Shown here in pieces: positions 26,004-39,500 of a stretch of DNA of 64,000 nucleotides; positions within the stretch are counted from its first letter, which is position 1, and each line of letters begins with the position of its first letter. The position numbers were made by a program, and so were the translations under genes. The notes under the pieces were generated by a model, which saw nothing but the letters and a program-made list of their open reading frames with translations, was not told the DNA's origin and made no database searches. Origin of the DNA: Oasisia sp. SBJ-2009 (taxonomy: Eukaryota > Annelida > Polychaeta > Sabellida > Siboglinidae); contig OZ024855.1 of assembly GCA_964017155.1 (NCBI GenBank), positions 930,001-994,000 of the forward strand, in the 5' to 3' direction.

Positions 26004-27011
26004 CGCGCAAGATGATTGTAATTGAATGAATTAATTTAATCAAGTATCAAATGTTGGCAAAAATACTGATATAATAGCAACTTTGAGGTGGGTCCGACTT
26101 GTACATAAGTGCCAAATAGTGAAATTCTGAACAAAAATTGAGAGTATACGTGCTTTTATGAGAGAGAGCGCGTGAAGGTACGCGCCCGCAAGAGTAAGCA
26201 TTCATGTACAAGTCGGGCCCACCTCAATTTTGGTATTATAACTGTATCTTTGCCAATATTTGATACTTGATTTTGTTAATTCAATCAATTATAATCATCT
26301 TGCGCATATTTATGTTTTATATACAGCGCGTCTTAGCAGACTTTTGAGGTCGAAAAGACATCGCGGTCGGCATAAACAAACTGTACAACGCTCACTTCAT
26401 ATGCTCAGCGCAGTAACATGCACCGCTGCGCTTGCGACTGGCACAAATCGCGCTGTCTTTTCGACCTCAAAAGTTTGCCAAGACGCGCTGTTTATAAAAT
26501 ATAAATACGCGCAAGATGATTATAATTCAATGAATTGATTTAATCAAGTATCAAATGTTGGCAAAAATACTGATATAATAACAACATTGAGGTGGGTCCG
26601 ACTTGTACATAAGTGCCAAATAGTGAAATACTGAAAACAAATTGAGAGTATACGTGCTTTTATGAGAGAGTGCGCGTGAAGGTACGCGCCCGCAAGTGTA
26701 GGCATTTATGTACAAGTCGGGCCCACCTCAATTTTGGTATTATAACTGTATCTTTGCCAACATTTGATACTTGATTTTGTTAATTCAATCAATTATAATC
26801 ATCTTGCGCATATTCATGTTTTATTTATAGCGCGTCTTAGCAGACTTTTGAGGTCGAAAAGACAGCGCGGTCGGCATAAACAAACTGTTCATCGCTCATT
26901 TCATATGCTCAGCGCAGTAAAATGCACCGCTGCGCTTGCGATTGGCACAAGTCGCGCTGTCTTTTCGACCTCAAAAGTTTGCCAAGACGCGCTGTTTATA
27001 AAACATAATTA
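26004..27011. repeat. Divergent monomer pair X-Y, first occurrence
   Basis: These two 504-bp units (26004, 26508) are the most diverged in the window. Changes cluster in palindrome 2: gacatcgcggtcgg and tgtacaacgc in X, and ttatttatagcg and gttcatcgctc in Y, with catatgctcag instead of catatgcacag. In Y the arm B core matches arm B' perfectly over 26 bp (about 26845-26870), longer than the 20 bp of the usual classes. They sit just left of the truncated tau unit. The same pair returns at 43358-44365 and 51425-52432. Confidence 0.82.
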
Positions 27012-27223
27012 CGCGCAAGATGATTATAATTGAATGAATTAATTTAATCAATTATCAAATGTTGGCAAAAATACTGATATAATAGCAACATTGAGGTGGG
27101 TCCGACTTGTACATAAGTGCCAAATAGTGAAATAGTGACCGCTGCGCTTGCGACTGGCACAAATCGCGCTGTCTTTTCGACCTCAAAAGTTTGCCAAGAC
27201 GCGCTGTTTATAAAACATAATTA
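27012..27223. repeat. Truncated monomer tau, 212 bp, copy 1
   Basis: The unit follows the normal sequence to aaatagtgaaata (ending 27134, offset 123). Four filler bases gtga follow at 27135-27138, and it then resumes at offset 420 with ccgctgcg. This removes 296 bp (offsets 124-419): most of loop 1, arm A', arm B and the CATATG site. Arms A and B' remain, so both palindromes are destroyed in this unit. The filler could be a templated copy of the adjacent aatagtga. Confidence 0.92.
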
Positions 27224-28487
27224 CGCGCAAGATGATTATAATTGAATGAATTAATTTAATCAATTATCAAATGTTGGCAAAAATACTGATATAATAGCAA
27301 CATTGAGGTGGGTCCGACTTGTACATAAGTGCCAAATAGTGAAATACTGAACACAAATTGAGAGTATACGTGCTTTTATGAGAGAGTGCGCGTGAAAGTA
27401 CGCGCCCGCAAGAGTAGGCATTCATGTACAAGTCGGGCCCACCTCAATTTTGGTATTATAACTGTATCTTTGCCAATATTTGATACTTGATTTTGTTAAT
27501 TCAATCAATTATAATCATCTTGCGCATATTAATGTTTTATATACAGCGCGTCTTAGCAGACTTTTGAGGTCGAAAAGACAGCGTGGTCGGCATAAACAAA
27601 CTGTTTATTGCTCATTCCATATGCACAGCGCAGTAACATGCACCGCTGCGCTTGCGACTGTCACAAATCGCGCTGTCTTTTCGACCTCAACAGTTTGCCA
27701 AGACGCGCTGTTTATAAAACATAAATACGCGCAAGATGATTGTAATTGAATGAATTAATTTAGTCAAGTATCAAATGTTGGCAAAAATACTGATATAATA
27801 GCAACTTTGAGGTGGGTCCGACTTGTACATAAGTGCCAAATAGTGAAATTCTGAAAACAAATTGAGAGTATACGTGCTTTTATGAGAGAGTGCGCGTGAA
27901 GGTACGCGCCCGCAAGAGTAGGCATTCATGTACAAGTCGAGCCCACCTCAATTTTGGTATTATAACTGTATCTTTGCCAATATTTGATACTTGATTTTGT
28001 TAACTCAATCAATTATAATCATCTTGCGCATATTAATGTTTTATATACAGCGCGTCTTAGCAGACATTTGAGGTCGAAAAGACAGCGTGGTCGGCATAAA
28101 CAAACTGTTTATTGCTCATTCCATATGCACAGCGCAGTAACATGCACCGCTGCGCTTGCGACTGGCACAAATCGCGCTGTCTTTTCGACCTCAACAGTTT
28201 GCCAAGACGCGCTGTTTATAAAACATAAATACGCGCAAGATGATTGTAATTGAATGAATTAATTTAATCAAGTATCAAATGTTGGCAAAAATACTGATAT
28301 AATAGCTACTTTGAGGTGGGTCCGACTTGTACATAAGTGCCAAATAGTGAAATTCTGAACAAAAATTGAGAGTATACGTGCTTTTATGAGAGAGTGCGCG
28401 TGAAGGTACGCGCCCGCAAGAGTAGGCATTCATGTACAAGTCGGGCCCACCTCAATTTTGGTATTATAACTGTATCTTTGCCAATAT

Positions 28488-31400
28488 TTGATACTTGATT
28501 TTGTTAATTCAATCAATTATAATCATCTTGCGCATATTAATGTTTTATATACAGCGCGTCTTAGCATACATTTGAGGTCGAAAAGACAGCGTGGTCGGCA
28601 TCAACAAACTGTTTATTGCTCATTCCATATGCACAGCGCAGTAACATGCACCGCTGCGCTTGCGACTGGCACAAATCGCGCTGTGTTTTCGACCTCAACA
28701 GTTTGCCAAGACGCGCTGTTTATAAAACATAAATACGCGCAAGATGATTGTAATTGAATGAATTAATTTAATCAAGTATCAACTGTTGGCAAAAATACTG
28801 ATATAATAGCAACTTTGAGGTGGGTCCGACTTGTACATAAGTGCCAAATAGTGAAATTCTGAACAAAAATTGAGAGTATACGTGCTTTTATGAGAGAGTG
28901 CGCGTGAAGGTACGCGCCCGCAAGAGTAGGCATTCATGTACAAGTCGGGCCCACCTCAATGTTGGTATTATAACTGTATCTTTGCCAATATTTGATACTT
29001 GATTTTGTTAATTCAATCAATTATAATCATCTTGCGCATATTAATGTTTTATATACAGCGCGTCTTAGCAGACATTTGAGGTCGAAAAGACAGCGTGGTC
29101 GGCATAAACAAATTGTTTATTGCTCATTCCATATGCACAGCGCAGTAACATGCACCGCTGCGCTTGCGACTGGCACAAATCGCGCTGTCTTTTCGACCTC
29201 AACAGTTTGCCAAGACGCGCTGTTTATAAAACATAAATACGCGCAAGATGATTGTAATTGAATGAATTAATTTAATCAAGTATCAAATGTTGGCAAAAAT
29301 ACTGATATAATACCAACATTGAGGTGGGTCCGACTTGTACATAAGTGCCAAATAGTGAAATTCTGAACAAAAATTGAGAGTATACGTGCTTTTATGAGAG
29401 AGAGCGCGTGAAGGTACGCGCCCGCAAGAGTAGGCATTCATGTACAAGTCGGGCCCACCTCAATGTTGGTATTATAACTGTATCTTTGCCAATATTTGAT
29501 ACTTGATTTTGTTAATTCAATCAATTATAATCATCTTGCGCATATTAATGTTTTATATACTGCGCGTCTTAGCAGACATTTGAGGTCGAAAAGACAGCGT
29601 GGTCGGCATAAACAAACTGTTTATTGCTCATTCCATATGCACAGCGCAGTAACATGCACCGCTGCCCTTGCGACTGGCAAAAATCGCGCTGTCTTTTCGA
29701 CCTCAACAGTTTGCCAAGACGCGCTGTTTATAAAACATAAATACTCGCAAGATGATTGTAATTGAATGAATTAATTTAATCAAGTATCAAATGTTGGCAA
29801 AAATACTGATATAATAGCAACTTTGAGGTGGGTCCGACTTGTACATAAGTGCCAAATAGTGAAATTCTGAACAAAAATTGAGAGTATACGTGCTTTTATG
29901 AGAGAGAGCGCGTGAAGGTACGCGCCCGCAAAAGTAGGCATTCATGTACAAGTCGGGCCCACCTCAATTTTGGTATTATAACTGTATCTTTGCCAATATT
30001 TGATACTTGATTTTGTTAATTCAATCAATTATAATCATCTTGCGCATATTAATGTTTTATATACAGCGCGTCTTAGCATACATTTGAGGTCGAAAAGACA
30101 GCGTGGTCGGCATCAACAAACTGTTTATTGCTCATTCCATATGCACAGCGCAGTAACATGCACCGCTGCGCTTGCGACTGGCACAAATCGCGCTGTGTTT
30201 TCGACCTCAACAGTTTGCCAAGACGCGCTGTTTATAAAACATAAATACGCGCAAGATGATTGTAATTGAATGAATTAATTTAATCAAGTATCAACTGTTG
30301 GCAAAAATACTGATATAATAGCAACTTTGAGGTGGGTCCGACTTGTACATAAGTGCCAAATAGTGAAATTCTGAACAAAAATTGAGAGTATACGTGCTTT
30401 TATGAGAGAGTGCGCGTGAAGGTACGCGCCCGCAAGAGTAGGCATTCATGTACAAGTCGGGCCCACCTCAATGTTGGTATTATAACTGTATCTTTGCCAA
30501 TATTTGATACTTGATTTTGTTAATTCAATCAATTATAATCATCTTGCGCATATTAATGTTTTATATACAGCGCGTCTTAGCAGACATTTGAGGTCGAAAA
30601 GACAGCGTGGTCGGCATAAACAAATTGTTTATTGCTCATTCCATATGCACAGCGCAGTAACATGCACCGCTGCGCTTGCGACTGGCACAAATCGCGCTGT
30701 CTTTTCGACCTCAACAGTTTGCCAAGACGCGCTGTTTATAAAACATAAATACGCGCAAGATGATTGTAATTGAATGAATTAATTTAATCAAGTATCAAAT
30801 GTTGGCAAAAATACTGATATAATACCAACATTGAGGTGGGTCCGACTTGTACATAAGTGCCAAATAGTGAAATTCTGAACAAAAATTGAGAGTATACGTG
30901 CTTTTATGAGAGAGAGCGCGTGAAGGTACGCGCCCGCAAGAGTAGGCATTCATGTACAAGTCGGGCCCACCTCAATGTTGGTATTATAACTGTATCTTTG
31001 CCAATATTTGATACTTGATTTTGTTAATTCAATCAATTATAATCATCTTGCGCATATTAATGTTTTATATACTGCGCGTCTTAGCAGACATTTGAGGTCG
31101 AAAAGACAGCGTGGTCGGCATAAACAAACTGTTTATTGCTCATTCCATATGCACAGCGCAGTAACATGCACCGCTGCCCTTGCGACTGGCAAAAATCGCG
31201 CTGTCTTTTCGACCTCAACAGTTTGCCAAGACGCGCTGTTTATAAAACATAAATACTCGCAAGATGATTGTAATTGAATGAATTAATTTAATCAAGTATC
31301 AAATGTTGGCAAAAATACTGATATAATAGCAACTTTGAGGTGGGTCCGACTTGTACATAAGTGCCAAATAGTGAAATTCTGAACAAAAATTGAGAGTATA

Positions 31401-31511
31401 CGTGCTTTTATGAGAGAGAGCGCGTGAAGGTACGCGCCCGCAAAAGTAGGCATTCATGTACAAGTCGGGCCCACCTCAATTTTGGTATTATAACTGTATC
31501 TTTGCCAATAT
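28488..31511. repeat. Trimer R-S-T tandem duplication, 1512 bp, two copies
   Basis: The class order R, S, T (second halves beginning near 28488, 28992, 29496) repeats at 30000, 30504 and 31008. Shared private variants include ctgtgttttcg in R (28682 and 30194), tatcaactgttgg in the start of the S unit, and ggcaaaaatcgc in T. The joining unit at 29744 begins with gagagagcg and caaaagtag, which belong to the monomer after T, and then switches to R at the catacattt marker. The crossover therefore lay between offsets of about 190 and 335. Confidence 0.83.
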
Positions 31512-31759
31512 TTGATACTTGATTTTGTTAATTCAATCAATTATAATCGTCTTGCGCATATTAATGTTTTATATACAGCGCGTCTTAGCAGACATTTGAG
31601 GTCGAAAAGACAGCGTGGTCGGCATAAACAAACTGTTTATTGCTCATTCCATATGCACAGCGCAGTAACATGCACCGCTGCGCTTGCGACTGGCACAAAT
31701 CGTTCTGTCTTTTCGACCCCAAACGTTTGCCAAGACGCGCTGTTTATAAAACATAAATA

Positions 31760-33777
31760 CGCGCAAGATGATTATAATTGAATGAATTAATTTAATCAAG
31801 TATCAAATGTTGGCCAAAAATAGTGATATAATAGCAACATTGAGGTGGGTCCGACTTGTACATAAGTGCCAAATAGTGAAATACTGAACACAAATTGAGA
31901 GTATACGTGCTTTTATGAGAGAGTGCGCGTGAAAGTACGCGCCCGCAAGAGTAGGCATTCATGTACAAGTCGGGCCCACCTCAATTTTGGTATTATAACT
32001 GTATCTTTGCCAATATTTGATACTTGATTTTGTTAATTCAATCAATTATAATCATCTTGCGCATATTAATGTTTTATATACAGCGCGTCTTAGCAGACTT
32101 TTGAGGTCGAAAAGACAGCGTGGTCGGCATAAACAAACTGTTTATTGCTCATTCCATATGCACAGCGCAGTAACATGCACCGCTGCGCTTGCGACTGTCA
32201 CAAATCGCGCTGTCTTTTCGACCTCAACAGTTTGCCAAGACGCGCTGTTTATAAAACATAAATACGCGCAAGATGATTGTAATTGAATGAATTAATTTAG
32301 TCAAGTATCAAATGTTGGCAAAAATACTGATATAATAGCACCTTTGAGGTGGGTCCGACTTGTACATAAGTGCCAAATAGTGAAATTCTGAAAACAAATT
32401 GAGAGTATACGTGCTTTTATGAGAGAGTGCGCGTGAAGGTACGCGCCCGCAAGAGTAGGCATTCATGTACAAGTCGAGCCCACCTCAATTTTGGTATTAT
32501 AACTGTATCTTTGCCAATATTTGATACTTGATTTTGTTAACTCAATCAATTATAATCATCTTGCGCATATTAATGTTTTATATACAGCGCGTCTTAGCAG
32601 ACATTTGAGGTCGAAAAGACAGCGTGGTCGGCATAAACAAACTGTTTATTGCTCATTCCATATGCACAGCGCAGTAACATGCACCGCTGCGCTTGCGACT
32701 GGCACAAATCGCGCTGTCTTTTCGACCTCAACAGTTTGCCAAGACGCGCTGTTTATAAAACATAAATACGCGCAAGATGATTGTAATTGAATGAATTAAT
32801 TTAATCAAGTATCAAATGTTGGCCAAAAATAGTGATATAATAGCAACATTGAGGTGGGTCCGACTTGTACATAAGTGCCAAATAGTGAAATACTGAACAC
32901 AAATTGAGAGTATACGTGCTTTTATGAGAGAGTGCGCGTGAAAGTACGCGCCCGCAAGAGTAGGCATTCATGTACAAGTCGGGCCCACCTCAATTTTGGT
33001 ATTATAACTGTATCTTTGCCAATATTTGATACTTGATTTTGTTAATTCAATCAATTATAATCATCTTGCGCATATTAATGTTTTATATACAGCGCGTCTT
33101 AGCAGACTTTTGAGGTCGAAAAGACAGCGTGGTCGGCATAAACAAACTGTTTATTGCTCATTCCATATGCACAGCGCAGTAACATGCACCGCTGCGCTTG
33201 CGACTGTCACAAATCGCGCTGTCTTTTCGACCTCAACAGTTTGCCAAGACGCGCTGTTTATAAAACATAAATACGCGCAAGATGATTGTAATTGAATGAA
33301 TTAATTTAGTCAAGTATCAAATGTTGGCAAAAATACTGATATAATAGCACCTTTGAGGTGGGTCCGACTTGTACATAAGTGCCAAATAGTGAAATTCTGA
33401 AAACAAATTGAGAGTATACGTGCTTTTATGAGAGAGTGCGCGTGAAGGTACGCGCCCGCAAGAGTAGGCATTCATGTACAAGTCGAGCCCACCTCAATTT
33501 TGGTATTATAACTGTATCTTTGCCAATATTTGATACTTGATTTTGTTAACTCAATCAATTATAATCATCTTGCGCATATTAATGTTTTATATACAGCGCG
33601 TCTTAGCAGACATTTGAGGTCGAAAAGACAGCGTGGTCGGCATAAACAAACTGTTTATTGCTCATTCCATATGCACAGCGCAGTAACATGCACCGCTGCG
33701 CTTGCGACTGGCACAAATCGCGCTGTCTTTTCGACCTCAACAGTTTGCCAAGACGCGCTGTTTATAAAACATAAATA
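31760..33777. repeat. Dimer P-Q tandem duplication, 1009 bp, two copies
   Basis: Units at 31760 and 32265 (505+504 bp) recur at 32769 and 33274. Both copies share ggccaaaaatagtg, actgtcac, the tagtcaag variant, tagcacctttgagg and gtcgagccc. The left edge of the second copy follows class Q sequence (gattgtaatt) before changing to ggccaaaaatag. That places the junction in a window of about 40 bp between offsets 15 and 54 of the unit at 32769. Confidence 0.85.
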
Positions 33778-34785
33778 CGCGCAAGATGATTGTAATTGAA
33801 TGAATTAATTTAATCAAGTATCAAATGTTGGCAAAAATACTGATATAATAGCTACTTTGAGGTGGGTCCGACTTGTACATAAGTGCCAAATAGTGAAATT
33901 CTGAACAAAAATTGAGAGTATACGTGCTTTTATAAGAGAGTGCGCGTGAAGGTACGCGCCCGCAAGAGTAGGCATTCATGTACAAGTCGGGCCCACCTCA
34001 ATTTTGGTATTATAACTGTATCTTTGCCAATATTTGATACTTGATTTTGTTAATTCAATCAATTATAATCATCTTGCGCATATTAATGTTTTATATACAG
34101 CGCGTCTTAGCATACATTTGAGGTCGAAAAGACAGCGTGGTCGGCATCAACAAACTGTTTATTGCTCATTCCATATGCACAGCGCAGTAACATGCACCGC
34201 TGCGCTTGCGACTGGCACAAATCGCGCTGTGTTTTCGACCTCAACAGTTTGCCAAGACGCGCTGTTTATAAAACATAAATACGCGCAAGATGATTGTAAT
34301 TGAATGAATTAATTTAATCAAGTATCAAATGTTGGCAAAAATACTGATATAATAGCTACTTTGAGGTGGGTCCGACTTGTACATAAGTGCCAAATAGTGA
34401 AATTCTGAACAAAAATTGAGAGTATACGTGCTTTTATAAGAGAGTGCGCGTGAAGGTACGCGCCCGCAAGAGTAGGCATTCATGTACAAGTCGGGCCCAC
34501 CTCAATTTTGGTATTATAACTGTATCTTTGCCAATATTTGATACTTGATTTTGTTAATTCAATCAATTATAATCATCTTGCGCATATTAATGTTTTATAT
34601 ACAGCGCGTCTTAGCATACATTTGAGGTCGAAAAGACAGCGTGGTCGGCATCAACAAACTGTTTATTGCTCATTCCATATGCACAGCGCAGTAACATGCA
34701 CCGCTGCGCTTGCGACTGGCACAAATCGCGCTGTGTTTTCGACCTCAACAGTTTGCCAAGACGCGCTGTTTATAAAACATAAATA
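33778..34785. repeat. Single-monomer duplication of class R, 504 bp
   Basis: Units at 33778 and 34282 share all R markers and the rarer tagctactttg, tataagagag and ctgtgttttcg, and look identical. The next unit has a private aatgagttaattta near 34811. This is the smallest duplication step in the right domain and shows that copy number can change by one monomer. Confidence 0.82.
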
Positions 34786-36599
34786 CGCGCAAGATGATTG
34801 TAATTGAATGAGTTAATTTAATCAAGTATCAAATGTTGGCAAAAATACTGATATAATAGCAACTTTGAGGTGGGTCCGACTTGTACATAAGTGCCAAATA
34901 GTGAAATTCTGAACAAAAATTGAGAGTATACGTGCTTTTATGAGAGAGTGCGCGTGAAGGTACGCGCCCGCAAGAGTAGGCATTCATGTACAAGTCGGGC
35001 CCACCTCAATGTTGGTATTATAACTGTATCTTTGCCAATATTTGATACTTGATTTTGTTAATTCAATCAATTATAATCATCTTGCGCATATTAATGTTTT
35101 ATATACAGCGCGTCTTAGCAGACATTTGAGGTCGAAAAGACAGCGTGGTCGGCATAAACAAATTGTTTATTGCTCATTCCATATGCACAGCGCAGTAACA
35201 TGCACCGCTGCGCTTGCGACTGGCACAAATCGCGCTGTCTTTTCGACCTCAACAGTTTGCCAAGACGCGCTGTTTATAAAACATAAATACGCGCAAGATG
35301 ATTGTAATTGAATGAATTAATTTAATCAAGTATCAAATGTTGGCAAAAATACTGATATAATACCAACATTGAGGTGGGTCCGACTTGTACATAAGAGCCA
35401 AATAGTGAAATTCTGAACAAAAATTGAGAGTATACGTGCTTTTATGAGAGAGAGCGCGTGAAGGTACGCGCCCGCAAGAGTAGGCATTCATGTACAAGTC
35501 GGGCCCACCTCAATGTTGGTATTATAACTGTATCTTTGCCAATATTTGATACTTGATTTTGTTAATTCAATCAATTATAATCATCTTGCGCATATTAATG
35601 TTTTATATACTGCGCGTCTTAGCAGACATTTGAGGTCGAAAAGACAGCGTGGTCGGCATAAACAAACTGTTTATTGCTCATTCCATATGCACAGCGCAGT
35701 AACATGCACCGCTGCCCTTGCGACTGGCAAAAATCGCGCTGTCTTTTCGACCTCAACAGTTTGCCAAGACGCGCTGTTTATAAAACATAAATACTCGCAA
35801 GATGATTGTAATTGAATGAATTAATTTAATCAAGTATCAAATGTTGGCAAAAATACTGATATAATAGCAACTTTGAGGTGGGTCCGACTTGTACATAAGT
35901 GCCAAATAGTGAAATTCTGAACAAAAATTGAGAGTATACGTGCTTTTATGAGAGAGAGCGCGTGAAGGTACGCGCCCGCAAAAGTAGACATTCATGTACA
36001 AGTCGGGCCCACCTCAATTTTGGTATTATAACTGTATCTTTGCCAATATTTGATACTTGATTTTGTTAATTCAATCAATTATAATCGTCTTGCGCATATT
36101 AATGTTTTATATACAGCGCGTCTTAGCAGACATTTGAGGTCGAAAAGACAGCGTGGTCGGCATAAACAAACTGTTTATTGCTAATTTCATATGCACAGCG
36201 CAGTAACATGCACCGCTGCGCTTGCGACTGGCACAAATCGTTCTGTCTTTTCGACCCCAAACGTTTGCCAAGACGCGCTGTTTATAAAACATAAATACGC
36301 GCAAGATGATTATAATTGAATGAATTAATTTAATCAAGTATCAAATGTTGGCCAAAAATAGTGATATAATAGCAACATTGAGGTGGGTCCGACTTGTACA
36401 TAAGTGCCAAATAGTGAAATTCTGAACAAAAATTGAGAGTATACGTGCTTTTATGAGAGAGTGCGCGTGAAGGTACGCGCCCGCAAGAGTAGGCATTCAT
36501 GTACAAGTCGGGCCCACCTCAATTTTGGTATTATAACTGTATCTTTGCCAATATTTGATACTTGATTTTGTTAATTCAATCAATTATAATCATCTTGCG

Positions 36600-39500
36600 C
36601 ATATTAATGTTTTATATACAGCGCGTCTTAGCATACATTTGAGGTCGAAAAGACAGCGTGGTCGGCATCAACAAACTGTTTATTGCTCATTCCATATGCA
36701 CAGCGCAGTAACATGCACCGCTGCGCTTGCGACTGGCACAAATCGCGCTGTCTTTTCGACCTCAACAGTTTGCCAAGACGCGCTGTTTATAAAACATAAA
36801 TACTCGCAAGATGATTGTAATTGAATGTATTAATTTAATCAAGTATCAAATGTTGGCAAAAATACTGATATAATAGCAACTTTGAGGTGGGTCCGACTTG
36901 TACATAAGTGCCAAATAGTGAAATTCTGAAAAAAAAATTGAGAGTATACGTGCTTTTATGAGAGAGAGCGCGTGAAGGTACGCGCCCGCAAAAGTAGGCA
37001 TTCATGTACAAGTCGGGCCCACCTCAATTTTGGTATTATAACTGTATCTTTGCCAATATTTGATACTTGATTTTGTTAACTCAATCAATTATAATCATCT
37101 TGCGCATATTAATGTTTTATATACAGCGCGTCTTAGCAGACATTTGAGGTCGAAAAAACAGCGTGGTCGGCATAAACAAACTGTTTATTGCTTATTCCAT
37201 ATGCACAGCGCAGTAACATGCACCGCTGCGCTTGCGACTGGCACAAATCGCGCTGTCTTTTCGACCTCAACAGTTTGCCAAGACGCGCTGTTTATAAAAC
37301 ATAAATACGCGCAAGATGATTGTAATTGAATGAATTAATTTAATCAAGTATCAAATGTTGGCAAAAATACTGATATAATAGCAACTTTGAGGTGGGTCCG
37401 ACTTGTACATAAGTGCCAAATAGTGAAATTCTGAACAAAAATTGAGAGTATACGTGCTTTTATGAGAGAGAGCGCGTGAAAGTACGCGCCCGCAAGAGTA
37501 AGCATTCATGTACAAGTCGGGCCCACCTCAATTTTGGTATTATAACTGTATCTTTGCCAATATTTGATACTTGATTTTGTTAACTCAATCAATTATAATC
37601 ATCTTGCGCATATTAATGTTTTATATACAGCGCGTCTTAGCAGACATTTGAGGTCGAAAAGACAGCGTGGTCGGCATAAACAAACTGTTTATTGCTCATT
37701 CCATATGCACAGCGCAGTAACATGCACCTCTGCGCTTGCGACTGGCACAAATCGCGCTGTCTTTTCGACCTCAACAGTTTGCCAAGACGCGCTGTTTATA
37801 AAACATAAATACGCGCAAGATGATTGTAATTGAATGAATTAATTTAATCAAGTATCAAATGTTGGCAAAAATACTGATATAATAGCTACTTTGAGGTGGG
37901 TCCGACTTGTACATAAGTGCCAAATAGTGAAATTCTGAACAAAAATTGAGAGTATACGTGCTTTTATGAGAGAGTGCGCGTGAAGGTACGCGCCCGCAAG
38001 AGTAGGCATTCATGTACAAGTCGGGCCCACCTCAATTTTGGTATTATAACTGTATCTTTGCCAATATTTGATACTTGATTTTGTTAATTCAATCAATTAT
38101 AATCATCTTGCGCATATTAATGTTTTATATACAGCGCGTCTTAGCATACATTTGAGGTCGAAAAGACAGCGTGGTCGGCATCAACAAACTGTTTATTGCT
38201 CATTCCATATGCACAGCGCAGTAACATGCACCGCTGCGCTTGCGACTGGCACAAATCGCGCTGTCTTTTCGACCTCAACAGTTTGCCAAGACGCGCTGTT
38301 TATAAAACATAAATACGCGCAAGATGATTGTAATTGAATGAATTAATTTAATCAAGTATCAAATGTTGGCAAAAATACTGATATAATACCAACATTGAGG
38401 TGGGTCCGACTTGTACATAAGTGCCAAATAGTGAAATTCTGAACAAAAATTGAGAGTATACGTGCTTTTATGAGAGAGAGCGCGTGAAGGTACGCGCCCG
38501 CAAGAGTAGGCATTCATGTACAAGTCGGGCCCACCTCAATGTTGGTATTATAACTGTATCTTTGCCAATATTTGATACTTGATTTTGTTAATTCAATCAA
38601 TTATAATCATCTTGCGCATATTAATGTTTTATATACTGCGCGTCTTAGCAGACATTTGAGGTCGAAAAGACAGCGTGGTCGGCATAAACAAACTGTTTAT
38701 TGCTCATTCCATATGCACAGCGCAGTAACATGCACCGCTGCCCTTGCGACTGGCAAAAATCGCGCTGTCTTTTCGACCTCAACAGTTTGCCAAGACGCGC
38801 TGTTTATAAAACATAAATACTCGCAAGATGATTGTAATTGAATGAATTAATTTAATCAAGTATCAAATGTTGGCAAAAATACTGATATAATAGCAACTTT
38901 GAGGTGGGTCCGACTTGTACATAAGTGCCAAATAGTGAAATTCTGAACAAAAATTGAGAGTATACGTGCTTTTATGAGAGAGAGCGCGTGAAGGTACGCG
39001 CCCGCAAAAGTAGGCATTCATGTACAAGTCGGGCCCACCTCAATTTTGGTATTATAACTGTATCTTTGCCAATATTTGATATTTGATTTTGTTAATTCAA
39101 TCAATTATAATCGTCTTGCGCATATTAATGTTTTATATACAGCGCGTCTTAGCAGACATTTGAGGTCGAAAAAACAGCGTAGTCGGCATAAACAAACTGT
39201 TTATTGCTCATTCCATATGCACAGCGCAGTAACATGCACCGCTGCGCTTGCGACTGGCACAAATCGTTCTGTCTTTTCGACCCCAAACGTTTGCCAAGAC
39301 GCGCTGTTTATAAAACATAAATACGCGCAAGATGATTATAATTGAATGAATTAATTTAATCAAGTATCAAATGTTGGCCAAAAATAGTGATATAATAGCA
39401 ACATTGAGGTGGGTCCGACTTGTACATAAGTGCCAAATAGTGAAATACTGAACACAAATTGAGAGTATACGTGCTTTTATGAGAGAGTGCGCGTGAAAGT

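Noticed and set aside
36107..36337. A distinct - strand frame of 76 residues seen in one monomer
   Set aside because: It appears only because a private change in the unit at 35794 (gctaatttcat) closes the usual + frame and opens the opposite one. It is also TTG-started and lies within arm and loop sequence.
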